A stretch of 64,000 nucleotides of DNA, from assembly GCF_021271205.1 (NCBI RefSeq), contig NZ_JAIWKS010000016.1, positions 1-64,000 of the forward strand, given 5' to 3'. A program made the position numbers and the translations under genes. Position 1 is the stretch's first letter. The number at the start of each line of letters is the position of its first letter. Source of the stretch: Pseudomonas uvaldensis. GTDB taxonomy: Bacteria > Pseudomonadota > Gammaproteobacteria > Pseudomonadales > Pseudomonadaceae. The notes below the pieces were generated by a model that saw nothing but the letters and a program-made list of their open reading frames with translations, was not told where the DNA came from and made no database searches. This document shows, piece by piece, positions 45,355-54,029 of the stretch.

Positions 45355-45566
45355 GGCCGCATAAAACTGTAATCCTGTTCATCGTCGAGGTTCTCCGCCA
45401 GGAAACTCAACTCATCGGCCAGGTCTTCAACGCTGCGCACTGTCTTGCTCTGTTGCACGATTGCACTGAGCAAGGCACGCAGGCTCAAGCCTGGATCGAA
45501 GCCGATCTCCATCGCCGCGTCGTGACTGCGCCTGATCTCTTGTCTCGCCCATTCATAAACACTCAT
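45351..45566 (-). CDS. Small conserved protein of unknown function
   Basis: 71 residues, acidic, predicted mostly helical, no signal peptide, no cysteine. Recognisable segments are YEWARQEIRRSHDAAMEIGFDPGL and a C-terminal DDEQDYSF. I chose the ATG at 45566 (MSVYEWARQ). It is convergent with yacG with a four-base overlap. I do not recognise a characterised family and cannot assign a role. Confidence 0.7.
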   Translation of the reverse strand: MSVYEWARQEIRRSHDAAMEIGFDPGLSLRALLSAIVQQSKTVRSVEDLADELSFLAENLDDEQDYSFMRP

Positions 45567-45629
45567 GGCTGTGCTCCTGGAAATTTTCCAGAGCATGAAG
45601 CGCCACTGTCTGCCCGGCCTTGATGTGAA

Positions 45630-46316
45630 TCAAGGCTTGTCGTCATCCTTCCAGGGCGCCGACAGATAGCGCGTGCGGTTGAACGTCTCGAGCCATTCGG
45701 GACTGAATACCACCAGGGCGCTGACCACCATGCCGTTGATGAAGGCCTCGGGAAAAATGATCAGCCAGAGGTAGCCGACGAAATCGCCCAACCAGTACGG
45801 CATGGCGAATACCCCGTCGTACCACAGCAAGCCGAGCCCCAGCAGCAGGCACAGCAACGCCGACAGAGCAGCGGCAAGAAACCCCGAACAAAAGATGTAC
45901 ACGAACAGATTACGCGGCTGGGCACGCTCCACCAGGATCGCACAGCACTCGGTGACCCATACCGGTAACAGGACCAGCAACACGCCGTTGACACCCATCG
46001 CCGCCATGTCCTGGCGCCCCAGCAGCACCAGCGCAAGCTGTGCAGAAAGCCCGCCGAGGATTGCCAGCGGCCAGTCCAGCAACAGCGTTACCGCCGTCAT
46101 GCCGATGAAGTGATACGAGACGCCGGTCTCGAAATCCCGTCGCACCAGCCATAACATGAACAACGACAGCACCGTGCCGAACAGCAGGTGCTGACGACGG
46201 CTGTCGGTGAACAGCTCGACCCAGGGCGCCCGCCACACCGCCCAGGCGAGCATCGGCACATAAATCAGCCAGCCAACCGCCAGTGTCTGTGGTGAGAGCA
46301 GTTCAGCTCCGATCAT
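45630..46316 (-). CDS. CbiM-like energy-coupling-factor permease, orphan
   Basis: 228-residue integral membrane protein with about six or seven helices, matching the S-component-like CbiM/ECF permease superfamily (YHFIGMTAVTLLLDWPLAILGG, PEAFINGMVVSALVVF). CbiM proteins import cobalt or nickel, but these start Met-His and use that N-terminus to bind the metal; this one starts Met-Ile-Gly. No CbiN, CbiQ or CbiO gene lies nearby. The substrate is therefore unknown. Confidence 0.75.
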   Translation of the reverse strand: MIGAELLSPQTLAVGWLIYVPMLAWAVWRAPWVELFTDSRRQHLLFGTVLSLFMLWLVRRDFETGVSYHFIGMTAVTLLLDWPLAILGGLSAQLALVLLGRQDMAAMGVNGVLLVLLPVWVTECCAILVERAQPRNLFVYIFCSGFLAAALSALLCLLLGLGLLWYDGVFAMPYWLGDFVGYLWLIIFPEAFINGMVVSALVVFSPEWLETFNRTRYLSAPWKDDDKP

Positions 46317-46442
46317 GGACTACACCTTTCGCCTGCCCTCGCGTCACTTGAGGGTTCAATCCGGCAGTCTACACCCCACCTCCCCTCCATTAATCAACGC
46401 AACGCTTTCAGCTTGTCGCAATTGAACGCTAAGCTTGGGCTC

Positions 46443-47069
46443 ATGGATGATTCCGATTACTTACGCCTGCTGACCATCGCGGCCGAGCAAGCCAACGCCT
46501 TTCTCTCCAATGCACGCAAATGGGAGCGTGAGCGTTGGGTCTGCCAGCGGCTGTTGCAGGGGCTGAACGTGCCCTATCGCGCCGATGAGTTCGCCCCCGC
46601 GGGGGAGCCGCCGGACGTATTGTTCCGTGATGCGAACTTCGAGGTGTTTTTCGTCCTCGACGAAGGTCGTCGCCTCAATGATGAATGGCGCGACGAACTG
46701 CAACGCCGCCGCAGTGCCTTTTCCCTCAGCCAATTGGTACGCCGCGAGGCCAAGCCCAGGCGGATCCCGGCCAACGAGTTCCTATTGAGACTGGCGCCGA
46801 CCTTGCGCAAGAAAGCCCACAACTACACAGAGCGGGGCATGGACCTGGGGGAGCTGGACATCATCGCGTTTGCCAGTCTCAAGCGTGAAGTGCTGGACCT
46901 CAACAGCCACTTCCCGCCCCCAACCGAATACCTGCGCCAGGGCTGGCGCTCGCTGTCGCTGGTGGGGCCGACCTTCGCCCGGGTACTGTTCGCCCATCCC
47001 GACGCGCCGGATTTCCTGCGAGGCAACCTGGGTCGCAGCATCGTGTTCGATGTCGGGATCAGCTTGTGA
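46443..47069 (+). CDS. DUF1780 protein
   Basis: 208 residues, cytoplasmic, no membrane segment. N-terminal helical SDYLRLLTIAAEQANAFLSNARKWERERWVC, then a region rich in charged residues. It resembles a restriction-like or nuclease-like fold family seen mainly in pseudomonads, but no active-site motif can be claimed. The start at 46443 (MDDSDY) is preferred over an in-frame upstream start at 46413. It is followed by the DUF3094 gene after 68 bases. Confidence 0.75.
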   Translation: MDDSDYLRLLTIAAEQANAFLSNARKWERERWVCQRLLQGLNVPYRADEFAPAGEPPDVLFRDANFEVFFVLDEGRRLNDEWRDELQRRRSAFSLSQLVRREAKPRRIPANEFLLRLAPTLRKKAHNYTERGMDLGELDIIAFASLKREVLDLNSHFPPPTEYLRQGWRSLSLVGPTFARVLFAHPDAPDFLRGNLGRSIVFDVGISL

Positions 47070-47137
47070 AGTCTCATGCCCGGATACATTGCCTGTAACG
47101 TCTGTACACTTCGTAACGTCTACCTGACGAGGCCTTT

Positions 47138-47311
47138 ATGACGAGCCGCCTGAACCCCGAAGACCAGAAGCATGTCGAAGAGTACCTGCAACTGTCCCAG
47201 CACCGAGTCGAGCGCCGGCCTTTCCGGCCGTGGTTGCTCCTGGTGGTGGTATTGGCCGTGACCATCGGCCTGGGTCTGTTGAGCCGACTGATCAGTTACC
47301 TGACGCTTTGA
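47138..47311 (+). CDS. DUF3094 small membrane protein
   Basis: 57 residues: a charged N-terminal half (LNPEDQKHVEEYLQLSQHRVERRPFR) and one C-terminal membrane helix (LLLVVVLAVTIGLGLLS). It belongs to a small family restricted to Pseudomonas and close relatives; the function is unknown. It may share a transcript with the DUF1780 gene upstream. Confidence 0.75.
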   Translation: MTSRLNPEDQKHVEEYLQLSQHRVERRPFRPWLLLVVVLAVTIGLGLLSRLISYLTL

Positions 47312-47406
47312 GCAGGTATCGTGCCTCACAACAGTGTTGTGAGGCACGACACCTATGCTCGCGAGGGTAACGGCACCGATTTCCTTTAGCCTTGCGAGAT
47401 ATCCCC

Positions 47407-48705
47407 ATGACTCACCGTATCGTTATCGTTGGCGGCGGCGCCGGCGGCCTGGAGTTGGCTACCCGCCTGGGTAAGACCCTGGGCAAGCGCGGCACGGCCA
47501 GCGTGATGCTGGTCGACGCGAACCTGACCCACATCTGGAAACCGCTGCTGCACGAAGTGGCCGCCGGCTCTCTCAACTCCTCCGAAGACGAACTCAATTA
47601 CGTCGCCCAGGCGAAATGGAACCACTTCAAGTTCCAGCTTGGACGCATGAGCGCCCTGGACCGGGAGCGCAAGCGCATCCAACTGGCCGCCACGTATGAC
47701 GAGGCTGGCCTGGAACTGTTGCCGGCCCGGGAATTGAGCTACGACACCCTGGTGATTGCAGTCGGCAGCACCACCAATGACTTCGGCACCGAGGGCGCGG
47801 CGCAGCACTGCCTGTTCCTCGATACCCGCAAGCAGGCCGAACGCTTCCACCAGCAGTTACTCAACCATTACCTGCGCGCCCACGCCGGCCAGACAAACAC
47901 CGAGGAGCGGATCAGCGTTGCCATCGTCGGTGCCGGGGCCACCGGCGTCGAACTGGCGGCCGAGCTGCACAATGCGGCCCATGAGCTGGCGGCCTATGGC
48001 CTGGACCGGATCAAGCCGGAAAACATGCACATCACCCTGATCGAGGCCGGGCCAAGGGTGCTACCGGCATTGCCCGAGCGCATCGGCGGCCCGGTGCACA
48101 AGACCCTGGAAAAACTGGGGGTCAACGTGATGACCAATGCCGCCGTCGGCCGGGTCACCGCCGACAGCCTGATCACTGTCGATGGCAACGTGATCGACGC
48201 GAGCCTGAAAGTCTGGGCCGCCGGGATTCGCGCCCCGGAATTTCTCAAGGACATCGACGGACTGGAAACCAACCGGATCAATCAGCTATTGGTACTGCCG
48301 ACCCTACAGACCACCCGCGACGAGAACATCTTCGCCTTCGGCGATTGCGCGGCCTGCCCGCAACCGGGCTCCGACCGCAACGTACCGCCCCGTGCCCAGG
48401 CTGCGCACCAACAGGCCTCACTGCTGGCCAAGTCTCTGAAACTGCGGATCGAAGGCAAGGCGCTGCCGCACTACAAGTACACCGATTACGGTTCGTTGAT
48501 TTCCCTGTCACGGTTTTCGGCGGTGGGTAACCTGATGGGCAACCTCACCGGCAGCGTAATGCTCGAAGGCTGGCTGGCGCGGATGTTCTACGTGTCGCTG
48601 TACCGCATGCACCAGATGGCGCTGTACGGCATGTTTCGCACGGCCATGCTGATGCTGGGCAGCAAGATCGGGCGCGGGACCGAGCCTCGGCTCAAGTTGC
48701 ACTGA
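47407..48705 (+). CDS. ndh: Type II NADH dehydrogenase (NAD(P)/FAD-dependent oxidoreductase)
   Basis: 432 residues. FAD site IVIVGGGAGGLE near the N-terminus, NADH site AIVGAGATGVELAAEL around residue 175, and the second FAD motif ENIFAFGDCA. A C-terminal amphipathic stretch (LYRMHQMALYGMFRTAMLM) attaches it to the membrane. It passes electrons from NADH to ubiquinone without pumping protons. I chose the ATG at 47407 (MTHRIVIVGG); an in-frame start at 47392 adds five residues. Confidence 0.92.
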   Translation: MTHRIVIVGGGAGGLELATRLGKTLGKRGTASVMLVDANLTHIWKPLLHEVAAGSLNSSEDELNYVAQAKWNHFKFQLGRMSALDRERKRIQLAATYDEAGLELLPARELSYDTLVIAVGSTTNDFGTEGAAQHCLFLDTRKQAERFHQQLLNHYLRAHAGQTNTEERISVAIVGAGATGVELAAELHNAAHELAAYGLDRIKPENMHITLIEAGPRVLPALPERIGGPVHKTLEKLGVNVMTNAAVGRVTADSLITVDGNVIDASLKVWAAGIRAPEFLKDIDGLETNRINQLLVLPTLQTTRDENIFAFGDCAACPQPGSDRNVPPRAQAAHQQASLLAKSLKLRIEGKALPHYKYTDYGSLISLSRFSAVGNLMGNLTGSVMLEGWLARMFYVSLYRMHQMALYGMFRTAMLMLGSKIGRGTEPRLKLH

Positions 48706-48731
48706 GCCTGACACGCCGCTTTAGTGAGCAA

Positions 48732-48790
48732 GCCCGCTCCCACAGTGGAATGCAATCCCTGTGGGAGCGAGCCTGCTCGCGATGACGGCG
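48732..48790. repeat. REP element with a partial inverted partner
   Basis: A full REP copy (TGTGGGAGCGAGCCTGCTCGC, 48760-48780, then GATGACGGCG) is preceded in the opposite direction by a truncated arm (CCCGCTCCCACAG, 48733-48745). It lies between convergent ndh and the chemoreceptor gene. Confidence 0.8.
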
Positions 48791-48842
48791 GTACAGTCAA
48801 CATCCAGGCTCGACCAGAATCACTACCCGAGCCTGCCATCAA

Positions 48843-50468
48843 TCAAACCTGAAACCGCTGCACCATTGTGCGCAGCGAGTTCGCCAGTTGCGACAGCTCA
48901 TGGCTGGAGGCACTGGTCTGGTCAGCGCCCGTGGCCGAGCGCACGGACAGATCACGAATATTCACCAGATTGCGATCCACTTCGCGGGCCACCTGTGCCT
49001 GTTCTTCCGCGGCACTGGCGATCACCAGGTTGCGCTCGTGAATCTCATTGACCGACGCCGTGATGGTCTGCAACGCCTCCCCTGCCCGTTCCGCCATCGC
49101 CAGGGTGCTGGCTGCGCGAGAGGAGCTGGCCTGCATGGAGTCCAGGGCCTGGGTGGCACCGGTGCGCATGCCCTGAACCATCTGCTCGATTTCCTGGGTC
49201 GATTGCTGCGTGCGATAAGCCAACGCCCGGACTTCGTCCGCCACCACCGCAAAACCGCGACCGCTTTCGCCAGCCCGTGCGGCCTCAATGGCCGCGTTGA
49301 GCGCGAGCAGGTTGGTCTGCTCGGCGATGGCCCGGATCACGTCCAGGACCTTGCCGATATCCTGCGACTGGTTCGCCAGGGACTGCACCAGGCCACCGGT
49401 CACTTCGACATCGTTGGCGAGGGCGCCAATCGCGTCGACCGTGTCGCTGACCCGCTGCTGCCCAAGGGACGCCGATTCGCTGGACTGGCGCGTGGCATCG
49501 GAAGTGGACACCGCGTTGCGCGCCACCTCTTCGACAGCAGTGGTCATTTCGGTGACAGCGGTGGCGGCCTGTTCGATTTCGTTGTTCTGCTGTTGCAGGC
49601 TCTGAGTACTGTCGAGGGTGACCACGTTCAGCTCATCGGCCGCCGTTGCCAGCTGCGTCGCCGAGCCACTGATGCTTTGCAACGTATCACGCAGGTTTTG
49701 TTGCATGGTCGCCAGCGCCTTGAGCAAGCGGCTCACCTCATCGTTGCCATGGGTTTCGATCGGCCGGGTCAGGTCCCCTTTGGCCACGCTCTCTGCGGCA
49801 TTCAGTGCCTCGCCCAAGGGCTTGACGATGCTGCGCGTCAGCAGCATCGCCAAGGCCACCGTCGCCAGCGCAGCCAGCACAATGAACAGGGTGACGATCA
49901 TGCGGGAATTGGCGTAGTGCTCCTGGGACTTCTGGCTCTCGATGGAGACTTGTTTGGAGAACAGCTCCGCCAGATCGTTGAGCTGCTTGCCGGAACCGTC
50001 CACGACGGTCTTCATGTCCACCAGCAGCAGCTTGATCAGTTCATCCCGACGCCCCTGCTCGGCGAGGGTGAAGGATTGCGCGATGCCCGCACGGTAGGCG
50101 GCAAACGTCTGCTTGAACTGGTCATAGAGCGCTTTGCCTTCAGGCGTCACGACGAGCCGTTCGTAACTGGCGATCTTTTCGCTCAGCTCCTTGTCGCGGG
50201 TGTCCATTTGTCCCCGGTAGACCGAAGTGTTCTTCGGATCCTGGTCAAGGGCCATGCGCAGGGAAATGGTGCGAATGCGCAGCATCAATTCACGTATCTC
50301 GTCACCGCCGCGAATGCTCGGCAACCACTGGGTTTCAACCGCGACCTCACTGTCGCGGATGCTCGACATCTGCCCCAACGCAAACACCCCGAGCAGCGCC
50401 ACCAACAGGGCGATCAAGGCAAAACCCAACGCGGCACGGCGGGCGATATTCATCTGACGAAGAAACAT
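48843..50468 (-). CDS. Methyl-accepting chemotaxis protein
   Basis: 541 residues. A first membrane helix (about 14-32), a four-helix-bundle periplasmic sensor (about 35-190), a second helix (about 191-212), HAMP, and the cytoplasmic signalling domain with the CheA/CheW-binding hairpin EQTNLLALNAAIEAARAG. The ligand cannot be read from sequence. The ATG at 50468 has AAGG nine bases upstream; the in-frame ATG at 50453 lacks a ribosome site. There is no CheB/CheR pentapeptide at the C-terminus. Confidence 0.92.
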   Translation of the reverse strand: MFLRQMNIARRAALGFALIALLVALLGVFALGQMSSIRDSEVAVETQWLPSIRGGDEIRELMLRIRTISLRMALDQDPKNTSVYRGQMDTRDKELSEKIASYERLVVTPEGKALYDQFKQTFAAYRAGIAQSFTLAEQGRRDELIKLLLVDMKTVVDGSGKQLNDLAELFSKQVSIESQKSQEHYANSRMIVTLFIVLAALATVALAMLLTRSIVKPLGEALNAAESVAKGDLTRPIETHGNDEVSRLLKALATMQQNLRDTLQSISGSATQLATAADELNVVTLDSTQSLQQQNNEIEQAATAVTEMTTAVEEVARNAVSTSDATRQSSESASLGQQRVSDTVDAIGALANDVEVTGGLVQSLANQSQDIGKVLDVIRAIAEQTNLLALNAAIEAARAGESGRGFAVVADEVRALAYRTQQSTQEIEQMVQGMRTGATQALDSMQASSSRAASTLAMAERAGEALQTITASVNEIHERNLVIASAAEEQAQVAREVDRNLVNIRDLSVRSATGADQTSASSHELSQLANSLRTMVQRFQV

Positions 50469-50573
50469 AGTGGAATGCCTTTTTTATTGTTGGCGTGAAG
50501 TGGGGTCGAATCCCTGTCGGCGGTTTATCGGCTGGTTGTACGACAACTTGAAGCATTGCGCTTTTTCGCAGGC

Positions 50574-50609
50574 AAAAAAAATCCCCGTATCTTTCGATAC
50601 GGGGATTTT
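50574..50609 (-). terminator. Terminator at the end of the tRNA cluster
   Basis: ATCCCCGTATC/GATACGGGGAT, an 11-bp stem with a four-base loop, followed on the minus strand by a run of Ts (complement of AAAAAAA at 50575-50581). It lies just past the last tRNA-Pro gene and before the chemoreceptor start. Confidence 0.88.
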
Positions 50610-50614
50610 CTATA

Positions 50615-50691
50615 TGGTCGGGGTAAGGGGATTCGAACTCCTGACATCCTGCTCCCAAAGCAGGCGCGCTACCGGACTGCGCTATACCCCG
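50615..50691 (-). tRNA. tRNA-Pro (anticodon UGG), distal copy
   Basis: 77-nt cloverleaf including encoded CCA (complement of TGG at 50615-50617). The acceptor stem CGGGGTA pairs with TACCCCG, the anticodon loop reads CTTTGGGA with anticodon TGG, and the T-loop is GTTCGAATC. Identical over all 77 bases to the copy at 50867-50943. Confidence 0.95.
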
Positions 50692-50693
50692 GT

Positions 50694-50723
50694 AAAAAAA
50701 AGGCGACCTTCGCAAGTCGCCTT
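50694..50723 (-). terminator. Terminator-like hairpin inside the tRNA cluster
   Basis: On the minus strand AAGGCGAC/GTCGCCTT with loop TTGCGAAG is followed by eight Ts that end two bases before the 5' end of the distal tRNA-Pro. It has every property of an intrinsic terminator yet lies between tRNA-Lys and tRNA-Pro. Confidence 0.8.
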
Positions 50724-50785
50724 CCTCGATCAGCGCTTTTGGCCTCTGATCTTGAGATTCGATTCCAGCGAACTGGTTTCAAAAA

Positions 50786-50861
50786 TGGTGGGTCGTGTAG
50801 GATTCGAACCTACGACCAATTGGTTAAAAGCCAACTGCTCTACCAACTGAGCTAACGACCC
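50786..50861 (-). tRNA. tRNA-Lys (anticodon UUU)
   Basis: 76-nt gene with encoded CCA. Acceptor GGGTCGT/ACGACCC, D-arm AGCTCAGTTGGTAGAGC, anticodon TTT in CTTTTAA, T-loop GTTCGAATC. All arms pair well. Confidence 0.95.
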
Positions 50862-50866
50862 AAATA

Positions 50867-50943
50867 TGGTCGGGGTAAGGGGATTCGAACTCCTGACATC
50901 CTGCTCCCAAAGCAGGCGCGCTACCGGACTGCGCTATACCCCG
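50867..50943 (-). tRNA. tRNA-Pro (anticodon UGG), proximal copy
   Basis: 77-nt gene, five bases upstream of tRNA-Lys in transcription order. Identical to the distal copy at 50615-50691, so one is a recent duplicate or gene conversion keeps them alike. Confidence 0.95.
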
Positions 50944-50950
50944 ATTGAAA

Positions 50951-51026
50951 TGGCTCCGTGACCAGGACTCGAACCTGGGACCCAATGATTAACAGTCATT
51001 TGCTCTACCGACTGAGCTATCACGGA
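50951..51026 (-). tRNA. tRNA-Asn (anticodon GUU)
   Basis: 76-nt gene with encoded CCA, first in the cluster. Acceptor TCCGTGA/TCACGGA, anticodon GTT in CTGTTAAT, T-loop GTTCGAGTC. Confidence 0.95.
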
Positions 51027-51122
51027 ACTGATATTTCAAGTTGCAACATTGAAGCCTGTCGAATCTCGCTTCAACCTCTTCTACTCGTCTGCATCGCTGC
51101 GTTCGTGTGTCTGAGGCGCGCT

Positions 51123-51150
51123 ATTCTACAATCTTCAAAACCGCTGTCAA
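51123..51150 (-). promoter_or_regulatory. Promoter of the tRNA cluster
   Basis: On the minus strand TTGACA (51150-51145) and TAGAAT (51128-51123), 16-base spacer, then a GCGCGCC discriminator. This is a near-consensus sigma70 promoter with the GC-rich start region of stringently controlled genes, a likely target of DksA/ppGpp. The RNA leader to tRNA-Asn is about 90 bases. Apart from this promoter and the clpB terminator, the 307-base gap 51027-51333 shows nothing. Confidence 0.88.
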
Positions 51151-51281
51151 CCCCCTAAATTGCTTTCAAGACAATGATTTGCAACTTGTTTTGGATTCCT
51201 TCCCGATGAGAAGTAACCCGTGGGTGACTGACTGCGGGGCGCACTTTACAAGCCTTTTCCTTTGAGTTCAACGGCCTGATG

Positions 51282-51310
51282 AAAAAAATGGCCTCGCAAT
51301 GCGAGGCCAT
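51282..51310 (-). terminator. clpB terminator
   Basis: ATGGCCTCGC/GCGAGGCCAT, a ten-bp stem with a three-base loop, followed on the minus strand by seven Ts; 24 bases after the clpB stop. Confidence 0.92.
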
Positions 51311-51333
51311 TCGATCAAAGCACCTGCAGGCTG

Positions 51334-53898
51334 TCAGTTGAAGACGATTTCGTCGTTCTCTACTGTGCCAGTCACGGTTTCACCGGGCATGAAGCGCCCG
51401 GACAAAATCAACTGAGCCAACGGGTTCTCGATCCAGCGTTGAATCGCACGCTTGAGCGGTCTTGCGCCATACACCGGGTCGTAACCCACGGCAATCAGCT
51501 TGTCCAAGGCTTCGTCGCTCAATTGCAACTTCAGCTCGCGCTCGGTGAGGCGGCTGCGCAGACGGCCCAACTGGATTTCGGTGATGCCGGCGATCTGATC
51601 ACGGGCCAGCGGTTCGAAGATCACCACTTCGTCGACCCGGTTGATGAATTCCGGGCGGAAGTGCGTGGAGATCGCGTCCATCACCGCGGCACGCTGCGCC
51701 TCGCGATCTCCCACCAGCTCCTGGATCTGGGCCGAGCCCAGGTTGGAGGTCATCACGATCACGGTATTGCGGAAGTCAACCGTACGCCCGTGACTGTCGG
51801 TCAGGCGTCCGTCTTCCAGCACCTGCAACAGGATGTTGAATACATCCGGATGCGCCTTCTCGACCTCATCGAGCAGGATCACCGAGTACGGTTTACGCCG
51901 CACGGCCTCAGTCAGGTAGCCGCCCTCTTCATAACCGACGTAGCCCGGTGGGGCACCGATCAGCCGCGCCACGGAATGCTTCTCCATGAACTCGGACATG
52001 TCGATGCGCACCATGGCTTCTTCGGTGTCGAAGAGGAATTCGGCCAGCGCTTTGCACAATTCGGTTTTACCGACACCGGTCGGGCCGAGGAACATGAACG
52101 AACCGCTTGGACGGTTAGGGTCCGAAAGCCCCGCACGGGACCGACGCACGGCATTGGACACGGCCACGACGGCTTCTTCCTGACCGATCACACGCTGGTG
52201 CAGCAGGGTTTCCATCTTCAGCAGTTTGTCGCGCTCGCCTTCGAGCATTTTCGACACCGGAATGCCCGTCCACTTGGACACCACTTCGGCAATTTCTTCC
52301 TCGGTCACCTTGCTGCGCAGCAACTGGTTTTCACTCTTGCCGTGCTGATCGACCATTTGCAGGCTGCGCTCCAGGTCCGGGATCACCCCGTACTGCAGCT
52401 CGGCCATGCGGTTGAGGTCGCCTTTACGACGAGCCGCCTCCAATTCCTGGCGCGATTGCTCGATCTTCTGCTGAATCTGCGCAGAACCCTGGACTTCGGC
52501 TTTTTCCGAGTTCCAGACTTCCTCCAGATCGGAATATTCGCGCTCGTGACGGACGATCTCTTCCTGCAGTTTCTCCAGACGCTTCTTCGCCGCTTCGTCG
52601 CTTTCTTTCTTCAAGGCCTGGGATTCGACCTTGAGCTGAATCAGGCGCCGCTCCAAGCGATCCAGCACCTCCGGCTTGGAGTCGATCTCCATGCGGATAC
52701 GGCTGGCCGCCTCATCGATCAGGTCGATGGCCTTGTCCGGCAACTGGCGGTCGGTGATGTAACGATGGCTGAGCTTGGCCGCAGCGATAATCGCGCCATC
52801 GGTGATCGCCACCTTATGATGCACCTCATAGCGCTCCTTCAGGCCGCGCAGGATGGCGATGGTATCTTCCTCGCTCGGCTCGTCCACCAGCACTTTCTGG
52901 AAGCGCCGTTCAAGGGCCGCGTCCTTCTCGATGTATTGGCGGTACTCGTTGAGGGTGGTCGCGCCGACGCAATGCAACTCACCACGGGCCAGCGCGGGCT
53001 TGAGCATGTTGCCGGCATCCATCGAACCTTCGCCCTTGCCGGCACCGACCATGGTGTGCAGTTCGTCGATGAACAGGATGATCTGCCCTTCCTGCTTGGA
53101 CAGCTCGTTGAGCAGGGCCTTGAGCCGTTCTTCGAACTCGCCACGGTACTTGGCACCGGCAATCAGCGCCCCCATGTCCAGGGACAACAGGCGCTTGCCC
53201 TTGAGGCCGTCCGGCACCTCACCGTTGATGATGCGCTGGGCCAGGCCTTCGGCGATGGCGGTCTTGCCGACGCCGGGTTCACCGATCAGCACCGGGTTGT
53301 TCTTGGTGCGACGCTGCAACACCTGGACCGTACGGCGGATTTCGTCGTCGCGGCCGATGACCGGGTCAAGCTTGCCCTCCTCGGCGCGCTTGGTCAGATC
53401 GACGGTGTATTTGTCCAGCGCCTGTCGGGACTCCTCGTGGTTGGCGTCGTTTACCGCTTCGCCGCCACGCAGGTTGTTGATGGCATTTTCCAGGGCTTTC
53501 TTGCTCACACCCTGGCCAAGCAACAATTTGCCGAGCTTGCTGTTCTCGTCCATGGCGGCGAGCAGCACCAGTTCGCTGGAAATGAACTGATCGCCCTTCT
53601 GTTGGGCCAGACGGTCGGCCTGGTTGAGCAGCCGCGCCAGATCCTGGGACATATTCACGTCGCCGGTGGGGTTCTGGATCTTGGGCAAGTGGTCGAGTTC
53701 TTTCGCCAGCTCTTTGCGCAGGCTGTTGACGTCAAAGCCCACCTGCATCAGCAGCGGCTTGATGGAACCGCCCTGTTGTTCGAGCATGGCCTGCATCAGA
53801 TGCGCCGGTTCGATACCGGGATGGTCCATGCCGACAGCCAATGACTGGGCGTCGGACAAGGCCAATTGCAGTTTGCTGGTTAAACGGTCAATACGCAT
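51334..53898 (-). CDS. clpB: ATP-dependent disaggregase ClpB
   Basis: 854-residue Hsp100 chaperone that pulls proteins out of aggregates together with DnaK. An N-terminal ClpN domain, then AAA1 with Walker A GEPGVGKT, a long coiled-coil middle domain (about 410-525), and AAA2 with GPTGVGKT. The pore loop in AAA1 is KYRGEFEERL-adjacent. There is no ClpP-binding loop, as expected for ClpB. A heat-shock promoter lies upstream. AAGGAAGG precedes the ATG. Confidence 0.97.
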   Translation of the reverse strand: MRIDRLTSKLQLALSDAQSLAVGMDHPGIEPAHLMQAMLEQQGGSIKPLLMQVGFDVNSLRKELAKELDHLPKIQNPTGDVNMSQDLARLLNQADRLAQQKGDQFISSELVLLAAMDENSKLGKLLLGQGVSKKALENAINNLRGGEAVNDANHEESRQALDKYTVDLTKRAEEGKLDPVIGRDDEIRRTVQVLQRRTKNNPVLIGEPGVGKTAIAEGLAQRIINGEVPDGLKGKRLLSLDMGALIAGAKYRGEFEERLKALLNELSKQEGQIILFIDELHTMVGAGKGEGSMDAGNMLKPALARGELHCVGATTLNEYRQYIEKDAALERRFQKVLVDEPSEEDTIAILRGLKERYEVHHKVAITDGAIIAAAKLSHRYITDRQLPDKAIDLIDEAASRIRMEIDSKPEVLDRLERRLIQLKVESQALKKESDEAAKKRLEKLQEEIVRHEREYSDLEEVWNSEKAEVQGSAQIQQKIEQSRQELEAARRKGDLNRMAELQYGVIPDLERSLQMVDQHGKSENQLLRSKVTEEEIAEVVSKWTGIPVSKMLEGERDKLLKMETLLHQRVIGQEEAVVAVSNAVRRSRAGLSDPNRPSGSFMFLGPTGVGKTELCKALAEFLFDTEEAMVRIDMSEFMEKHSVARLIGAPPGYVGYEEGGYLTEAVRRKPYSVILLDEVEKAHPDVFNILLQVLEDGRLTDSHGRTVDFRNTVIVMTSNLGSAQIQELVGDREAQRAAVMDAISTHFRPEFINRVDEVVIFEPLARDQIAGITEIQLGRLRSRLTERELKLQLSDEALDKLIAVGYDPVYGARPLKRAIQRWIENPLAQLILSGRFMPGETVTGTVENDEIVFN

Positions 53899-53970
53899 AG
53901 GGTCACCTTCCTTTAAAGCAGGCCGGACCTGAAAACCATCCTGAATGAAGAAACCTGCCAGATACCGTTA

Positions 53971-53999
53971 TAGATGTGGTCGATTCTGGAAGTTTCAAG
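53971..53999 (-). promoter_or_regulatory. Sigma32 heat-shock promoter of clpB
   Basis: On the minus strand CTTGAAA (53999-53993) and CCACATCTA (53979-53971), spaced by 13 bases. The consensus is CTTGAAA and CCCCATNT with 11-16 bases between. It lies 73 bases before the clpB start, in the gap after pgeF. Confidence 0.8.
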
Positions 54000-54029
54000 C
54001 AACGCGCTATTGATGTAGATCAGCAGAGT

